Below are positions 45,764-56,261 of a stretch of DNA of 64,000 bases, piece by piece. The notes under the pieces were generated by a model. That model saw only the letters and a program-made list of their open reading frames with translations. It was not told where the DNA came from and made no database searches. The stretch comes from Primulina eburnea. Its lineage: Eukaryota > Streptophyta > Magnoliopsida > Lamiales > Gesneriaceae. Position 1 is the stretch's first letter. Each line of letters opens with the position of its first letter. The stretch is from contig NC_133101.1 in assembly GCF_022965805.1 (NCBI RefSeq), forward strand, positions 49,680,342 through 49,744,341, in the 5' to 3' direction. A program made the translations under genes and the position numbers.

Positions 45764-45927
45764 TTGTGTGAGACGGTCTCACGGGTCGTATTTGTGAGAC
45801 GGATCTCTTATTTGGGTCACTCATGAAAAAGTATTATTTTTTATGCTAAGGGTATTACTTTTTATTGTGAATATGAGTATGGTTGACCCATCTCATAGAT
45901 TATAATCCGTGAGATGATCTCACATGA
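45764..45927. mobile_element. MITE with self-palindromic termini
   Basis: The left end TTGTGTGAGACGGTCTCACG and the right end (reverse complement TCATGTGAGATCATCTCACG) match at about 16 of 20 positions, 164 bp apart. Each terminus is itself near-palindromic (TGAGACGGTCTCA). There is no coding sequence. The interior TTATTTGGGTCACTCATGAA and AAAAAGTATTA look like a high-copy MITE that I have the impression is common in asterids, though I cannot check this. Confidence 0.6.
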
Positions 45928-46305
45928 TACTCACTCTCTAAGTCTCAGTAAGAACATCGTTGCATATATTTTTTGATCTAGAGTTTAGATAGAAATATCA
46001 AAATTGAAGTTAAATGGTAGATTATATTCTTTACTTGGGAGAGAGGTAATATATATAAATAATTTTTCTTGGATAATAAACGAGTTGAGTTCATTAATAT
46101 AATCGTTATTTTGAAATAAAAATAATGGAAAATAACGTGAAATCGAACGTGTGTTAGAATTTAATTTAGTGATTAGTTAATTGATAAAAACTCTTCACAA
46201 ATTTCGAAATAAAATTGAGATTACTTAAATTACAGTACTAGATTTAATTTTAGTAGACACTTCTCGTGTGAACGCCACTCTACTTATTATATATTATAAC
46301 TTGAT

Positions 46306-46860
46306 ATTGTGTGCTTGCGAGTGAAAATACGCAACATGCATTCTTGTTTCCCAGCTCGAAATCCCAATCTTTTAGATCAGCGAACAGGTCATGTAGCTTG
46401 CGCTTATTCGAATATTTTGATTCTCGGATGGCTACGGTCTTGACATTTCATTTTCTTGGAAGGGCTCGCATCACTTTTAGTGCAACTTCCCAATTGTTGT
46501 ATTTCTTCCCAAGAGTAGCTAACTCGATTACAATTCCACTTAATTTTTCATCAAACTCATTTATGGTTTCTCTAGCTTTCATTTTGATGTTGTCAAAATT
46601 CTGAATATCCACTGTCAACTTGTTCTCTTTCTTCTAGTCATTTCCTTAGTATAGTTGTTTTTGTTTCTCCTGTTTCTCCTTAGTTGTTGACATGTTTTTA
46701 ATTTTACAAAGTATATTTTTATCTAAATTTTTTTGAATGATATATTTGACCACATTGTTAAGATTGACCTTCATCTTATCATTGCAATCCACTCAATTCT
46801 TGGTTTCTCAATAATTTTTGGAGCTAAATCTGGTATGACTACAACACAGTGTTTGGTTCA
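46306..46860 (-). pseudogene. gag: Old Sirevirus gag (F), segment 1
   Basis: On the minus strand: PDLAPKIIEKPRIEW, KMKVNLNNVVKYIIQKNLDK, then FDNIKMKARETINEFDEKLS, VALKVMRALP, VKTVAIRESKYSNKRKLHDL and FADLKDWDFELG. The order and spacing copy C3 gag at 63240-63760, so this is the UBN2-type capsid of a related element. Several stops and frameshifts are present. Confidence 0.75.
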
Positions 46861-47348
46861 AATGATAAGATTACTGAATGATTAATACATAAATGATAAA
46901 TATATGATAAATAAAGATTTGTATGGTGTGCTAAAATCCTTGTTGTTTTTGGTGAGATTTGTAAGGATCCGATTAAATAATCACTTAATTTTGTACTACC
47001 AAAAATACCCTGTGATATATTTGTTTATTTTTTAATTTTATACGTAATTTTGTTACCTATCCGCACATTTACTCCGCACACTATCTTCAAAGAAAACCCT
47101 AGCCGACAAAAATGTAAAGAGCACCGCATAGATCTACGAATTTTTGTTGAAAATCTCTAGATCGTAATGTGTTACAGGTCAATCTGACATCCAAAGGAGT
47201 GAAATTGGATTGTGCAAAATCGCGAGAATATGTAATTGATAACATAATGTGGGGAAGAAAATTCGATCTCCAATCTTTTTACTGCACGTGAATGTAAGTA
47301 ATTTTGACAAAATTTAAGAGTTTCTTTTTGTACAAACATTTGTTCATT
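46861..47348. other. Unassigned AT-rich stretch left of the CACTA element
   Basis: No gene is seen. The F gag similarity ends at about 46860 near GTGTTTGGTTCAAATGATAA, and AACTAATTGTTTGGCAACGG appears on the minus strand near 48448-48429. These may be two ends of a further transposon around the CACTA element, but the pairing is weak. Confidence 0.3.
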
Positions 47349-48274
47349 CACTACAACAAAAACGGCATACGACAATGGATTTTATCTGTTGTCGTAGTCT
47401 TTTTAAAACTGTTGTAACTGAGGGTGTTGTTAAACGTCCGTTCAAAGTAACAATTTTTATCCGTTGTGGTAGGTAGAATTTGCGACGATTTTGAATAAAA
47501 CCGTCGCTACAATTAGAGACGATGTATTAAACCGTCGCTAAAATTAGCGAAAGCAATCAAGACCGTCGCTAATTTAGCGACGGTCTTGATTAGCGACGGT
47601 AGGTAATCATGATTTCCTGTCACTAATTTGTTTCGAAAATTTAAAAATATTTTTAATAATATAATAAATCTAAAAGAAACTAACAATCGAAACTAAAATC
47701 GTGTCAGAGAGAAAAATTTGAAGTGTTGTGAAGTAGTAAAATCGTGTAAGAGAGAAAAAATTTAAGTGTTATGAAGTGGTGAGAAAAATTTTAAGTGTTG
47801 TGTGAAGTGATAAAATCGTGTAAGAGGGAAAAATTTTAAGTGTTGTGAAGTGTTGTGGAGAAAAATGGACCGAAAATGGTGGTATTTAGAGAAAGTTTGC
47901 GACGGTTTTAGAAAATCCGTCGCTTAATATTGCAACATTTTTCAAAAACCGTTGTTGTTTGTCCAAAAACAACGCTAATGAACAACGATTTTTTAAAACC
48001 GTTGTCGATTGTCCAAAAAAACTACGCTAGTAGACAACTGTTAATGTTGACCCTAAAAAAACGCGCAAAGACAACGGTTTTATAGAGCCATTGTCATTGA
48101 CCCTAAAACCGTTGTCTTTGACCCCAAAAAGACAACAATTTTTAAAAATTATTGTCTTTGACCCCCAAAAGACAATGGTTTTCGCTAAAACCGTTGTTAG
48201 AAAACATACGACAATAGTTTTTCACAAAAACCGTTGTCGTATGTGCATTGTTTTATGCAGAATTTCTTGTAGTA
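47349..48274. mobile_element. Non-autonomous CACTA-type element, 926 bp
   Basis: The left end CACTACAACAAAAACGGC and the right end (reverse complement TACTACAAGAAATTCTGC) are CACTA-type termini. The 3-bp duplication ATT lies on both sides (47346-47348, 48275-48277). Subterminal regions are packed with AACCGTTGTC and ACCGTCGCTAA words in both orientations, typical of CACTA subterminal transposase-binding repeats. There is no transposase frame. Confidence 0.8.
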
Positions 48275-48531
48275 ATTTTCGTTACATTTTTAGAAATATA
48301 CTTTGAAATATACAACAACCCAAATGGGTTGCAAGTTGTATGGGTGTAGGTTGTACATGTTATTCAACTTTGATTTCTCTGGTTTTCGGTGGTTTAGGAT
48401 TTCATTGTCATATTCTCCGTTGCCAAACAATTAGTTGGGTAAAAATTTATTTTAACCACATATGTATAGCTATCTAACTCATTTAAAAATTCATTCAATG
48501 AATCTTTAGCATAGCTTTTGATATGATCGGT
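48275..48531. other. Unassigned stretch between CACTA element and C4 LTR
   Basis: On the minus strand 48516-48400 is open for about 38 codons (KDSLNEFLNELDSYTYVVKI) without a recognised family. Nothing else is seen. Confidence 0.3.
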
Positions 48532-49527
48532 TGATAGGTGAATGAGTGTTTAGATGGAGGGGGGGGGGGGTTGAATAAACACTTGACAATTTTACCACAT
48601 TTTCAAATAATGAGTCAGTTTAGTGATAAACTGAAGTCCAGAATCTTGTTATGTCAATGTCGATCAGTTAACTAATGAAAGTGCGGAAATAAACTGAAAT
48701 TAAGAGACACAAGACTTGTATCTAGAAGATTGGATATTCACTAAAAGACTTTGACCATTACAAGACTTGTATAGACCCCCTTCAGTTTTGAACGTAACAA
48801 TGTCAAACTGAAACTCTTAGTTTCAATACAGTTTATCAGTTCTCAACTGATCTGAAACTACTTAGCACAACTGATCTCTATAAGATCGAATATTACAATG
48901 ATAAGAGTTAGTGCTTGTAAGCTCCATGTATAGCCTTAAATGCTATGAATGTATATGCTAAGTGTGAGCTTTTGAAATCTTTTAATTATGAACAGAAAGC
49001 TTGTGAAGAGATTTCAGCAGAATAAAAACTTGGTAGTTCGGTTCGTGTCTTCTCAGCTGCTTTTCTCGGTTATTTATAGGCTTTGCTTCCAACGGTAACA
49101 ATGAATGCATTTGAATCTTTCTATCCGTTGTTTGTCACGTCATATTCTTCTGACAATCATGCATTGTAGCATTGCTGAAATACGTCGTTCCCAATACATG
49201 TTTCAGTCTGCTTTTGTACAGTTTTCGGTTGATAGCTACGTTCTTAACTGATGGTGTGTCAAACTGTTTTATCAGTTTGACACAACCGATAGAATTAGCT
49301 GATAGCTTTCAACTGATTGTAGTAAAACTGATCAGTTCCAACTGATCATCCAGTCAACTACATAGTTCAGTTAGCTTAGTTCAGTTGCCTTATTTGTGCA
49401 CTAATCTTCAGCTAGGCAACCAATAGTTTGCGTATTTTTTAGATCAGTTCTTTTAAGTCTTCTGGATCAGTTTGTTAAATCTTTTTACGCTCGGTTTGTC
49501 AAACTTCCGAAATTAAGTTTCCCAAAA
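48532..49527 (-). mobile_element. 3' LTR of copia element C4 (-)
   Basis: On the minus strand it begins TTTTGGGAAACTTAATTTCG after a polypurine tract and ends near CACCTATCA. It aligns by eye with the C3 LTR start (TGTTGGAAACTAAATTCTG) and has the same TTCAACCCCCC..TAAACACT end. It holds a 12-G run on the plus strand (48559-48570), a minus-strand TATA box near 49068 and more than 20 CAGTT/AACTG words. Confidence 0.75.
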
Positions 49528-49540
49528 TTTCCCCATTTTC
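49528..49540 (-). other. Polypurine tract of C4
   Basis: On the minus strand GAAAATGGGGAAA lies directly before the LTR. Confidence 0.65.
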
Positions 49541-49752
49541 GGTGTTTGAAAAAACTTAGAAAATATGAAATGATCAAGATGAATATTTTGTAGATAAAAT
49601 AATCATTTATTGATAACTCTTTCAATGTACAGATTCGTATAAAGAATGAAAGAATAAAAGAATCTTCCGTTGACTAAGAATCCTTCAAAATCTACCAAAC
49701 TCTTCAAATGAGTAAGAATATAAATATCGTTTTATAACTGATCTGGGTCTCT

Positions 49753-50698
49753 TTATTTCTTTGCTCTTTTATCAGCTGGTCCTTGATCAGTCAGTTGACT
49801 AAGTCTCTTCTTGAATTTTTTCTGCTGATCTTTTTCTTTTTCTTCTTCCCCCTTTTTGTCAAACTTATTAACCTTGCTGGATAAAGCATGAACTTCCGTA
49901 GTGGCATTTGATAAGGCATGCACTATATGTTCTTGCAGCAAATCCATTCTCTTTGTGACTACATTCTGGAGGAAATCCATGTGTTTTGTGAATACTTCTT
50001 GAGCTTGGAAATGAGTTTGAATCTTCACTCAGTCCTTCTTTAACTGAAATATTTGGAGAAATAGTGAAGTAATATCCTTTGTGGCCTATTGTAAACTCTT
50101 AAAATTATTCTCCTTTATAGAATCAATCTTCAAGGTGTGCTGCAGATGAGTTGATTTGAGGTCAGAAATGGATGAGATCACATTTTGAAGGTTGGACTGA
50201 ATGTCTTCGATTCAGTACCCGTTGGTATCTCAAGAGACATAGCTCCAGAGGATTCTTGTTCCTGCTCCTTGTCTTTTTGATTAAAGATTACCAAGGCTTT
50301 ATCAGTTGATTCAGTCACAACAGTAACCGTTTCTGAAACATCTTCTGGTATTGCTTCATGTTTAAATTCTGGAGGAGGACTGAAAATATGAACAGTAGTT
50401 GAGCTGAAAGGCTCGTACGTTTGTTTATCAACTGATACCGTAGTTGGTTCTTCAGTTTGTTGATCAACTGATACTGTAGTTGGCTCTTCAGTTTTCACTT
50501 CTACAGTTGGTTCTTTGTGCAACTGAGCCACTTCAGTTTCATCTAGAAATTCTTGTTTAGTCGTGGCAATTGACTGAACTAGTTCTTCAGTTTCTTGCAA
50601 AATAGCCACTGAGGCCGGTTGTTCAATTAAGCTTGGTTCTTCAACTGTTTCTGTAGTTAGAATATTCAGCTGGATATCAGTTGCGACTGATTGTATTA
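49753..50698 (-). pseudogene. Env-like third ORF of C4, C-terminal part
   Basis: On the minus strand the open part 50698-50178 is Glu/Thr/Val-rich, with repeated units (KTEEPTTVSVDQQTEEPTTV). After a frame change a helical segment (SSISDLKSTHLQHTLKID) and a final frame 50028-49753 follow, with a coiled coil (FTKHMDFLQNVVTKRMDLLQ) and a very basic end (KKFKKRLSQL, KRAKK, stop). The position before a polypurine tract and LTR matches the env-like ORFs of C1 and C2. Its N-terminal part is cut off by the C3 insertion. Confidence 0.65.
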
Positions 50699-51792
50699 TG
50701 TTGGAAACTAAATTCTGTAGTTTGACAAAATATGAATCAACCAAAAATACGAACCAACTGATCGAGAAAACTGAACTCAGCATCTGAATCAATGCAACTG
50801 AAAATTCAGTTATTCTCCTCACCAGTAACTGAAACACGTCAACCGACAAAAAGACTGCAACTGAATGTGGAACGACGCACTTCAATCAATACAACTTGGA
50901 GAAACTGATCAACCAACTGATACGCACAAGAAAATTCAACAACTGACTCAATAACTGAAATCAACTGACTGATCAGTTGGAAACTGATTAGTTGATATAT
51001 TCAGCCGTATGCTAAGCACCCTTCAACTGAACATGTCTCGGGAAAATCAATCTTCAAGAGACATAGAAGATTGCAATGCCGCACTTCAATCAATACAGCT
51101 TAGAACAACGTATTTCGGCGAAAGCAATTAAGACGCTGCACCACAATAAATGAAGCAAACAATGTCCAAGGAATAATCAAGTAGAGATCAACGGATACAA
51201 AGATTAAAATTAATTTCAAGTTACCGTTGGAGAAAAGAAGACTATAAATATGACAGAAGAATAGCTGAAGAAAAAAAAAACTCGATTAACAAGCTTACTG
51301 TCACTCTATCAAAATCTTAGCTCACTCTTGCTTGATTTATTCGTAGCAGTTAAGGCTACAATTTGAGCTCACTAACAAGTTGTACATCGTTGAAATTTGA
51401 TAGTGCTAAGATCAGTTACGCACTGAGAACATTCTGTTAAGCTAAGAGTTTCAGTTTTTGGCAGTGTTAAGTCCAAACTGAAGTGGGTCAGTACAATTCT
51501 TGTATTTGATCAAAGTCTTTTAGTGGATATACTATCCTTGAGATAGAAGGGGTGACGTAGGAGTAATTGAAATCTCCGAACATCCAGAAACAACCATTGC
51601 GTATATTTATTTTTGTATTCTATCTTCTTCAGTCAGTTACTTTCCGCAACTGATTCAGTTTAACTGATTGATATTGACCAACAAGATTCCGAGAATCAGT
51701 TTGTCACCAAACTGAACTTAAAATTCGAAAAGATTAGTTTTAATTGTGAGTGTTTATTCAACCCCCCACTCCTTCTAAACACTCTTGATACG
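50699..51792 (+). mobile_element. 5' LTR of copia element C3 (+), main part
   Basis: It starts TGTTGGAAACTAAATTCTG. It contains a TATA box (CTATAAATA near 51242), GGGGTGACGTAGGAGTAATT and the TTCAACCCCCCACTCC end block, and is interrupted at 51792 by the Athila element. The last 16 bases resume at 63034-63049. The upstream neighbour is the C4 env-like ORF, so C3 is inserted in C4. Confidence 0.85.
51788..51792 (+). other. Target-site duplication of Athila element, left copy
   Basis: ATACG matches 63029-63033. Confidence 0.92.
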
Positions 51793-53276
51793 TGATCGAA
51801 CAAAACTTGCACAGTTAAATCCCCAATAAATTATTATTTTGTATGCTCAACGATTAATCGCAAGTGCACGATGTCAAGTTATAATATAGTGTACGTGAGT
51901 ACAAGTATCGTTCCGCTGAAGACTGTGTTTAACAATTATTATTTTCAGTTATTTAACATTTAGCAACGAAAATTGAGTTGTGTGATTATTCATACTATAC
52001 TCAAATAAATATGCAACTAAAATGATTTAGCAAGTAATGAATGAGAATTTAATCTAAAATGTTGAGTTAAAATTCAATGAGAAAAGGATTTGTTTGGAAT
52101 CTCGGTTCACCTACCCTCGTTATTTATTAATTCGTTCGATCGTGATCTACGCTTCCGACAGGATTTCCTAATATATTGAACACACTCTCTCGAGCTATGC
52201 CAAACTAATTTTACTCAATGAAGTAATTAAATATCTCTAATTATTTATCAAGAGAAAATCGCATTTCGATCTCTGAAATCCCTTAGTTTTCGACCCTTAG
52301 GACTATGACTACCCGCACGTATCAAATTTCATATATCTATGTAAATTGTAGATCGTGGATTATACTACTCAATCCTATCACTCGTTATTCTCTCGAACTC
52401 ACTCATGATATGAAAACGTCGTTAAAGTTAGCTACGCTTTAATGACACGATAAAACAACAATAAAATCAAGAATAACGCACAATCAAAATATAAATTAAT
52501 TCAAATCAACATTCGGGGTAGGATCCCCTTTAATCCCAACAAATAATAAAGTTTAGCTACTAAAATTCATAATTAAATTCAACAAAACAAAGTTTAAAAG
52601 ATGCAAACAAAGTTAGAAATACTAGAGTTGACGAAAAACGCAAGAAACGATGCCCGGAATCTTCAAATCTTCAATCCAAGCGAGAAAGTGCTCTCAAAAA
52701 CTCTTGACGGCTGAAGAATAATGTCTGAATACCTCTGAAAGTCGACCCCCAATCCTTCCCATAGCATTCTTCTTCCAAAATAAGGTAAGAAATCGAGCAT
52801 GAAATTTTTCCAAAAATAGGTGGCGCTCGGGCGGTAGAAAAGTACCGCTCGAGCGCCACACCTTCTGTAAATCTCCTTGAGAAGTGCGGCATTCGCGCTC
52901 GGGCGGTAGAAAACTACCGCTCGAGCGCCGACTCTTCTGTACTTGGGCATTGTAAAACATCTCTCGCGCTCGGGCGGTAGAAAATTACCGCCCGAGCGCC
53001 GACCTTTCTATCGACTTGGTCACCTTTCGCGCCCGGGCGGTAGAAAATTACCGCTCGGGCGCCGCTCATTCTGTCCGTTGCCTTCTCTTTTGTACACTTT
53101 GCTCAATTTTGTGGTTTTCCGGCCATTTTTCCTGCAAATTCGTCATGCCCGAGTGAGATATGATAAAATGCAAATGTTTACTCTAAAATGAACAGAATGT
53201 AAATGAAATGCATGCATGCACAATGCAAACACAACTAAAACTATTACAATAAAACGCGTAAAAACCACTCCTATCA
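51793..53276 (-). mobile_element. 3' LTR of Athila element
   Basis: Left LTR in window coordinates. It holds four GCGCTCGGGCGGTAG hairpins (52821-53062) and is bordered by the polypurine tract at 53277. Confidence 0.95.
52821..53062. repeat. Four-unit hairpin array in Athila 3' LTR
   Basis: Each unit reads like GCGCTCGGGCGGTAG, AAAA, CTACCGCTCGAGCGC, a 15-bp stem with a 4-base loop. Units lie at about 52821-52859, 52895-52928, 52966-52999 and 53029-53062, separated by about 30-37 unrelated bases. The GC-rich stems stand out in an AT-rich LTR. Confidence 0.92.
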
Positions 53277-53288
53277 ACCCCCTCATAC
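53277..53288 (-). other. Polypurine tract of Athila element
   Basis: On the minus strand TATGAGGGGGT abuts the 3' LTR. A second copy of TATGAGGGGGT occurs at about 54375-54386 in the 3' untranslated region. Confidence 0.75.
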
Positions 53289-54558
53289 TAACCTTTTGCT
53301 TGCCCTCAAGCAAAATAGGTTACAACCCACAACCAAAATACGAAATAAACACAAAATGAAAGAATTAAACTAACGAAACTAATGGTGAAGTAGCAAACCG
53401 GTATCTCCTGCCTCAGCGGGTGTTTGAACCACATCCAATTAGTCAAATCCCAACATTCATCAATACCCCTTTTAAAGCACCTTATAACATTTTGATTTGA
53501 CCAGAAAGTGTGGTCGCGTGTGTGCTGTGGGTCTCACTAGCTCGTGCTTCAGATAGTTTTTGTTTGCAAATCATGTGAGTCACCAAATCAACAATTCAAT
53601 GCAAGTCTTCCTATCCTGAGTTCTGTTTCTAGTTGCGACCAACAAGTAAACACAAAGTGGCAAAATTTTAAGGTTGTACAACAGGAATTTAGGGAGTCAA
53701 TATCATGAGGTTTCAAATGGCTCGAAAAGATGGGACGTACACTGATCATTTTCATTATGCACTTGTCAGAAATTTTTTCTGACATTCCTCAACGCCTTAC
53801 ATCTCCATCTATTTAGCCTTGGGATAGGATTTTATCCCTTTTTGGCTCCCCCACACCTTACATCCCTTTTTCCATTTACAACACTCTTGTTGTAATACTT
53901 CTCTCTTTTTTTTTTTTTTTTTTTGTTGGTGCATAATTTTCTCAAGTGTACTCCCTAAATTTTGAGTATATGGAATGTTTGTTTAGTTGGCTTAGGGATA
54001 ACTCTTGAGGTATTATGCACAATTGGGACGAAAGTTATTCCGGTGGGTTCAAAGGATCTACGCTATTTCATGTCACTGGTCGGTCGCGACTGTCAACAAA
54101 GTTCATTCAAGTTCGACTTGCATCCCGTATTATTCTAGTTCCTCCCACAGATTCTTAAACTCGACTATCGTGTACACTACTAATAATACCCACAATGTAC
54201 GCATATAAAATAAACATTTCATTTCACTGAGGGTATTCATAACATGTGATACGACTAAGTAACATGCAGTTCATTCATCCACAATCATCATCGGCTACCA
54301 ATTCACTAATTTCACCATCACGGCTACTCATGCAAGACACAGACGAATGCAAACAAATAAAAAGACGTACAACGACCCCCTCATACTAGAAGTGTGCAAT
54401 GTCCCTATTGCACAAAAGACTCAGACACAGAAATGCAAACACAAATGCAGACTAATAAACATGAAATTTAAAACATGCTAGAAATAAACTATAAGAAAGA
54501 AAACAGAAAGCGGTAAAGAAATAAAAGTGCGAAGAAGGGGAAACAGTAAACTCCCCTG
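53289..54558 (-). other. 3' untranslated region of Athila element
   Basis: No coding frame of note is seen. It holds an 18-T run (53908-53925) and a second TATGAGGGGGT box. It lies between ORF3 and the 3' LTR on the element strand. Confidence 0.6.
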
Positions 54559-54559
54559 G

Positions 54560-55702
54560 TCAAGACTCGTCGTCGTCGTCGTGCTCGGGTGGTGGCACTC
54601 CGGCAGCGTCCCCCTGCTGAGAATAATCATACTGGAACTGGAATGGGGGAGGAGGTAGCGGAGTCGGTGGAATGGTCGACGGGTCAACGCCCCCGTGCAC
54701 AAGCAAAGAGCGCATCATGGAGTCAATGTGAGATAAATGGTCCGTGACGTAAGAGTCGAACTGACTCTGATGCGCTTGGAAGGCGAGATTTTCATCCATC
54801 TTGTGATTCTGAGTTCGCCTGCGGGGTTGTGGTGGGCGATGTTGTGGCACGGCAGTGCTTGATCCACCGGCATCCTTCGCCCGAGGGGGAAAATCCGCCC
54901 GTCGTTTCGCTCTTTTTCTTTGTTCGTCCTCCTGACAAATTGGCTTCATCGGTTGAAGCCACTCCTCATCTTCGCGAAACACCACTCCCGCTCTCGCACA
55001 CAATTCCGAGACAATGGTGGGGAAGAACAAGCCCACATGACTGTTGTGGGCACTCAGTGTGATTTGTGAATTGATAAGTGTGCCCACGTTGATGGCGTAT
55101 CCCTCGGTCAAAGCATAAAGCAGCACCGCCCGCTCTTTCTGGACCTCGCTCTTATGCGAGACCGGCATCATTCTCCGAGCCACAAATAAATACCAAAGGG
55201 CAACTTCGGCTTTCAAATACTTCTCGTCAAAACAACTCGGCGAGCAGCCCAATGGTTTCCATATTGCGCCCGGATGGCACAATGTGGCGAGAATCGTATC
55301 ATTATTCGGGTTGGCAACTAATGTCTGGAAGTGGCAGTCGTCAACCTCCGCTGTCCCTAACAGTGCATTGATCGTCACCGAGTCATACGGTACATGTTTA
55401 CCCCTAACAAACACCAAACATTTCGCCCCTCCGCTGCATTGGCATAAAATTCGCGAACCACAGAGACTACCGCCGCCTTAGGTTGCTCACCGAATTTGTC
55501 CCAATCCCCTTCTTTCCAATTCCACAATAGGTGTCATGTATCTATCTTCAAAAGTGCGACGAAATCCCCTCTCGGATATGGGATTTCTATGTATTTTAGC
55601 ATGATCATATCTCTCCCTAGCCGCCGCACTGACAAAACGTGTTCTATCAAATGAGGATGAAGAGGAGGAGCTAGGATTACCTCGTTGCTTCTTGGGAGCC
55701 AT
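54560..55702 (-). pseudogene. Athila third ORF (putative plant transposon protein domain)
   Basis: It starts MAPKKQRGNPSSSSSSSF at 55702 and runs RFVSAAARERYDHAK, SERGFRRTFEDRYM. After frame changes near 55490 and 55420 it continues YDSVTINALLGTAEVDDC, LCHPGAIWKPLGCS, LKAEVALWYLFVARRMMPVS, ERAVLLYALTEGYAINVGTL and SELCARAGVVF. A basic stretch (RKRAKRRADFPPRAK) and a Pro-rich, acidic C-terminus ending HDDDDES follow. Athila elements carry such an env-position ORF. This one is a soluble-looking domain of unknown role. No signal peptide or membrane helix is evident. Confidence 0.8.
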
Positions 55703-55924
55703 TGTGTTTGAAGGGTTGAAGATGAAGATGGTGCCGGAGAAGAAGACCCGATTGATGGAATACGCGTGCGTCCCGAAGAAGAATATTCGCTTTGCCTAGG
55801 ATTGGGGAAGGAATCGACCACCTGCACACAAGAATTGAAGAGGAGAGTGGGGGAGGGTTAGGGATTTGAGGGGGGATTTCGCACAGAATGAAGGGGAAAG
55901 GGGTTCTCGTGACTTTAAAAGCAG

Positions 55925-56097
55925 TCGCGCTCGAGCGGTAGAAAACTACCGCTCGAGCGCCGAGTCCTCGGGAAAAAAAATTTTAGAGGCAAATGTTCGC
56001 GCTCGAGCGGTAAAAGATTACCGCCCGAGCGCCAAGCTCTCTGGACATTTTGCATTTGCTTCGCGCTCGAGCGGTAAAAAATTACCGCCCGAGCGTT
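55925..56097. repeat. Three-unit hairpin array in Athila internal region
   Basis: Three more GCGCTCGAGCGGTAG/AAAA/CTACCGCTCGAGCGC-type hairpins lie between integrase and ORF3, with GCGCTCGAGCGGTAAAA variants. Spacers carry CTCGGGAAAA twice. They are closer to the consensus with CTCGAG in the left arm than most LTR units. Confidence 0.92.
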
Positions 56098-56261
56098 GAG
56101 TTCTCGGGAAAATTCACACTTTACTTTTTTTTTTGTTAAATAAAACAACAGTAAAATAAAATATACTGACATGAAAGAAAAAGAAAATTAAATTAAATGC
56201 ACGAGAAGGGAAAGGAAAGTAAGTTCTCAATTTATCGTCGAGAGCTAGACTGTCGGTCTGT

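Larger units (their letters stand above)
44765..46305 (+). mobile_element. Probable Tat/Ogre-type solo LTR splitting the F gag
   Basis: Gag of F is interrupted at about 44764 and resumes at about 46306. The inserted 1.5 kb has no coding sequence. It carries CCTCAGTGC/GCGCCTCAGC words (44958-45185) and ends with an ACTTCTCGTGTGAACGCCAC-like segment as in Tat LTRs. It also contains a MITE. Edges are approximate and no target duplication was resolved. Confidence 0.4.

Noticed and set aside
48532..49527. Using this LTR as the 5' LTR of the minus-strand gag to its left
   Set aside because: A polypurine tract and an env-like ORF on its right mark it as a 3' LTR, and no clear primer-binding site follows it on the left.
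50700..50885. Transmembrane N-terminus of an envelope protein
   Set aside because: These codons are antisense LTR of a different element and are joined to the env-like ORF only by nesting.
52821..53062. Regularly spaced palindromic repeats resembling a CRISPR array
   Set aside because: They lie inside a plant retrotransposon LTR, occur identically in the other LTR, have spacers that are the same in both LTRs, and have no associated genes.
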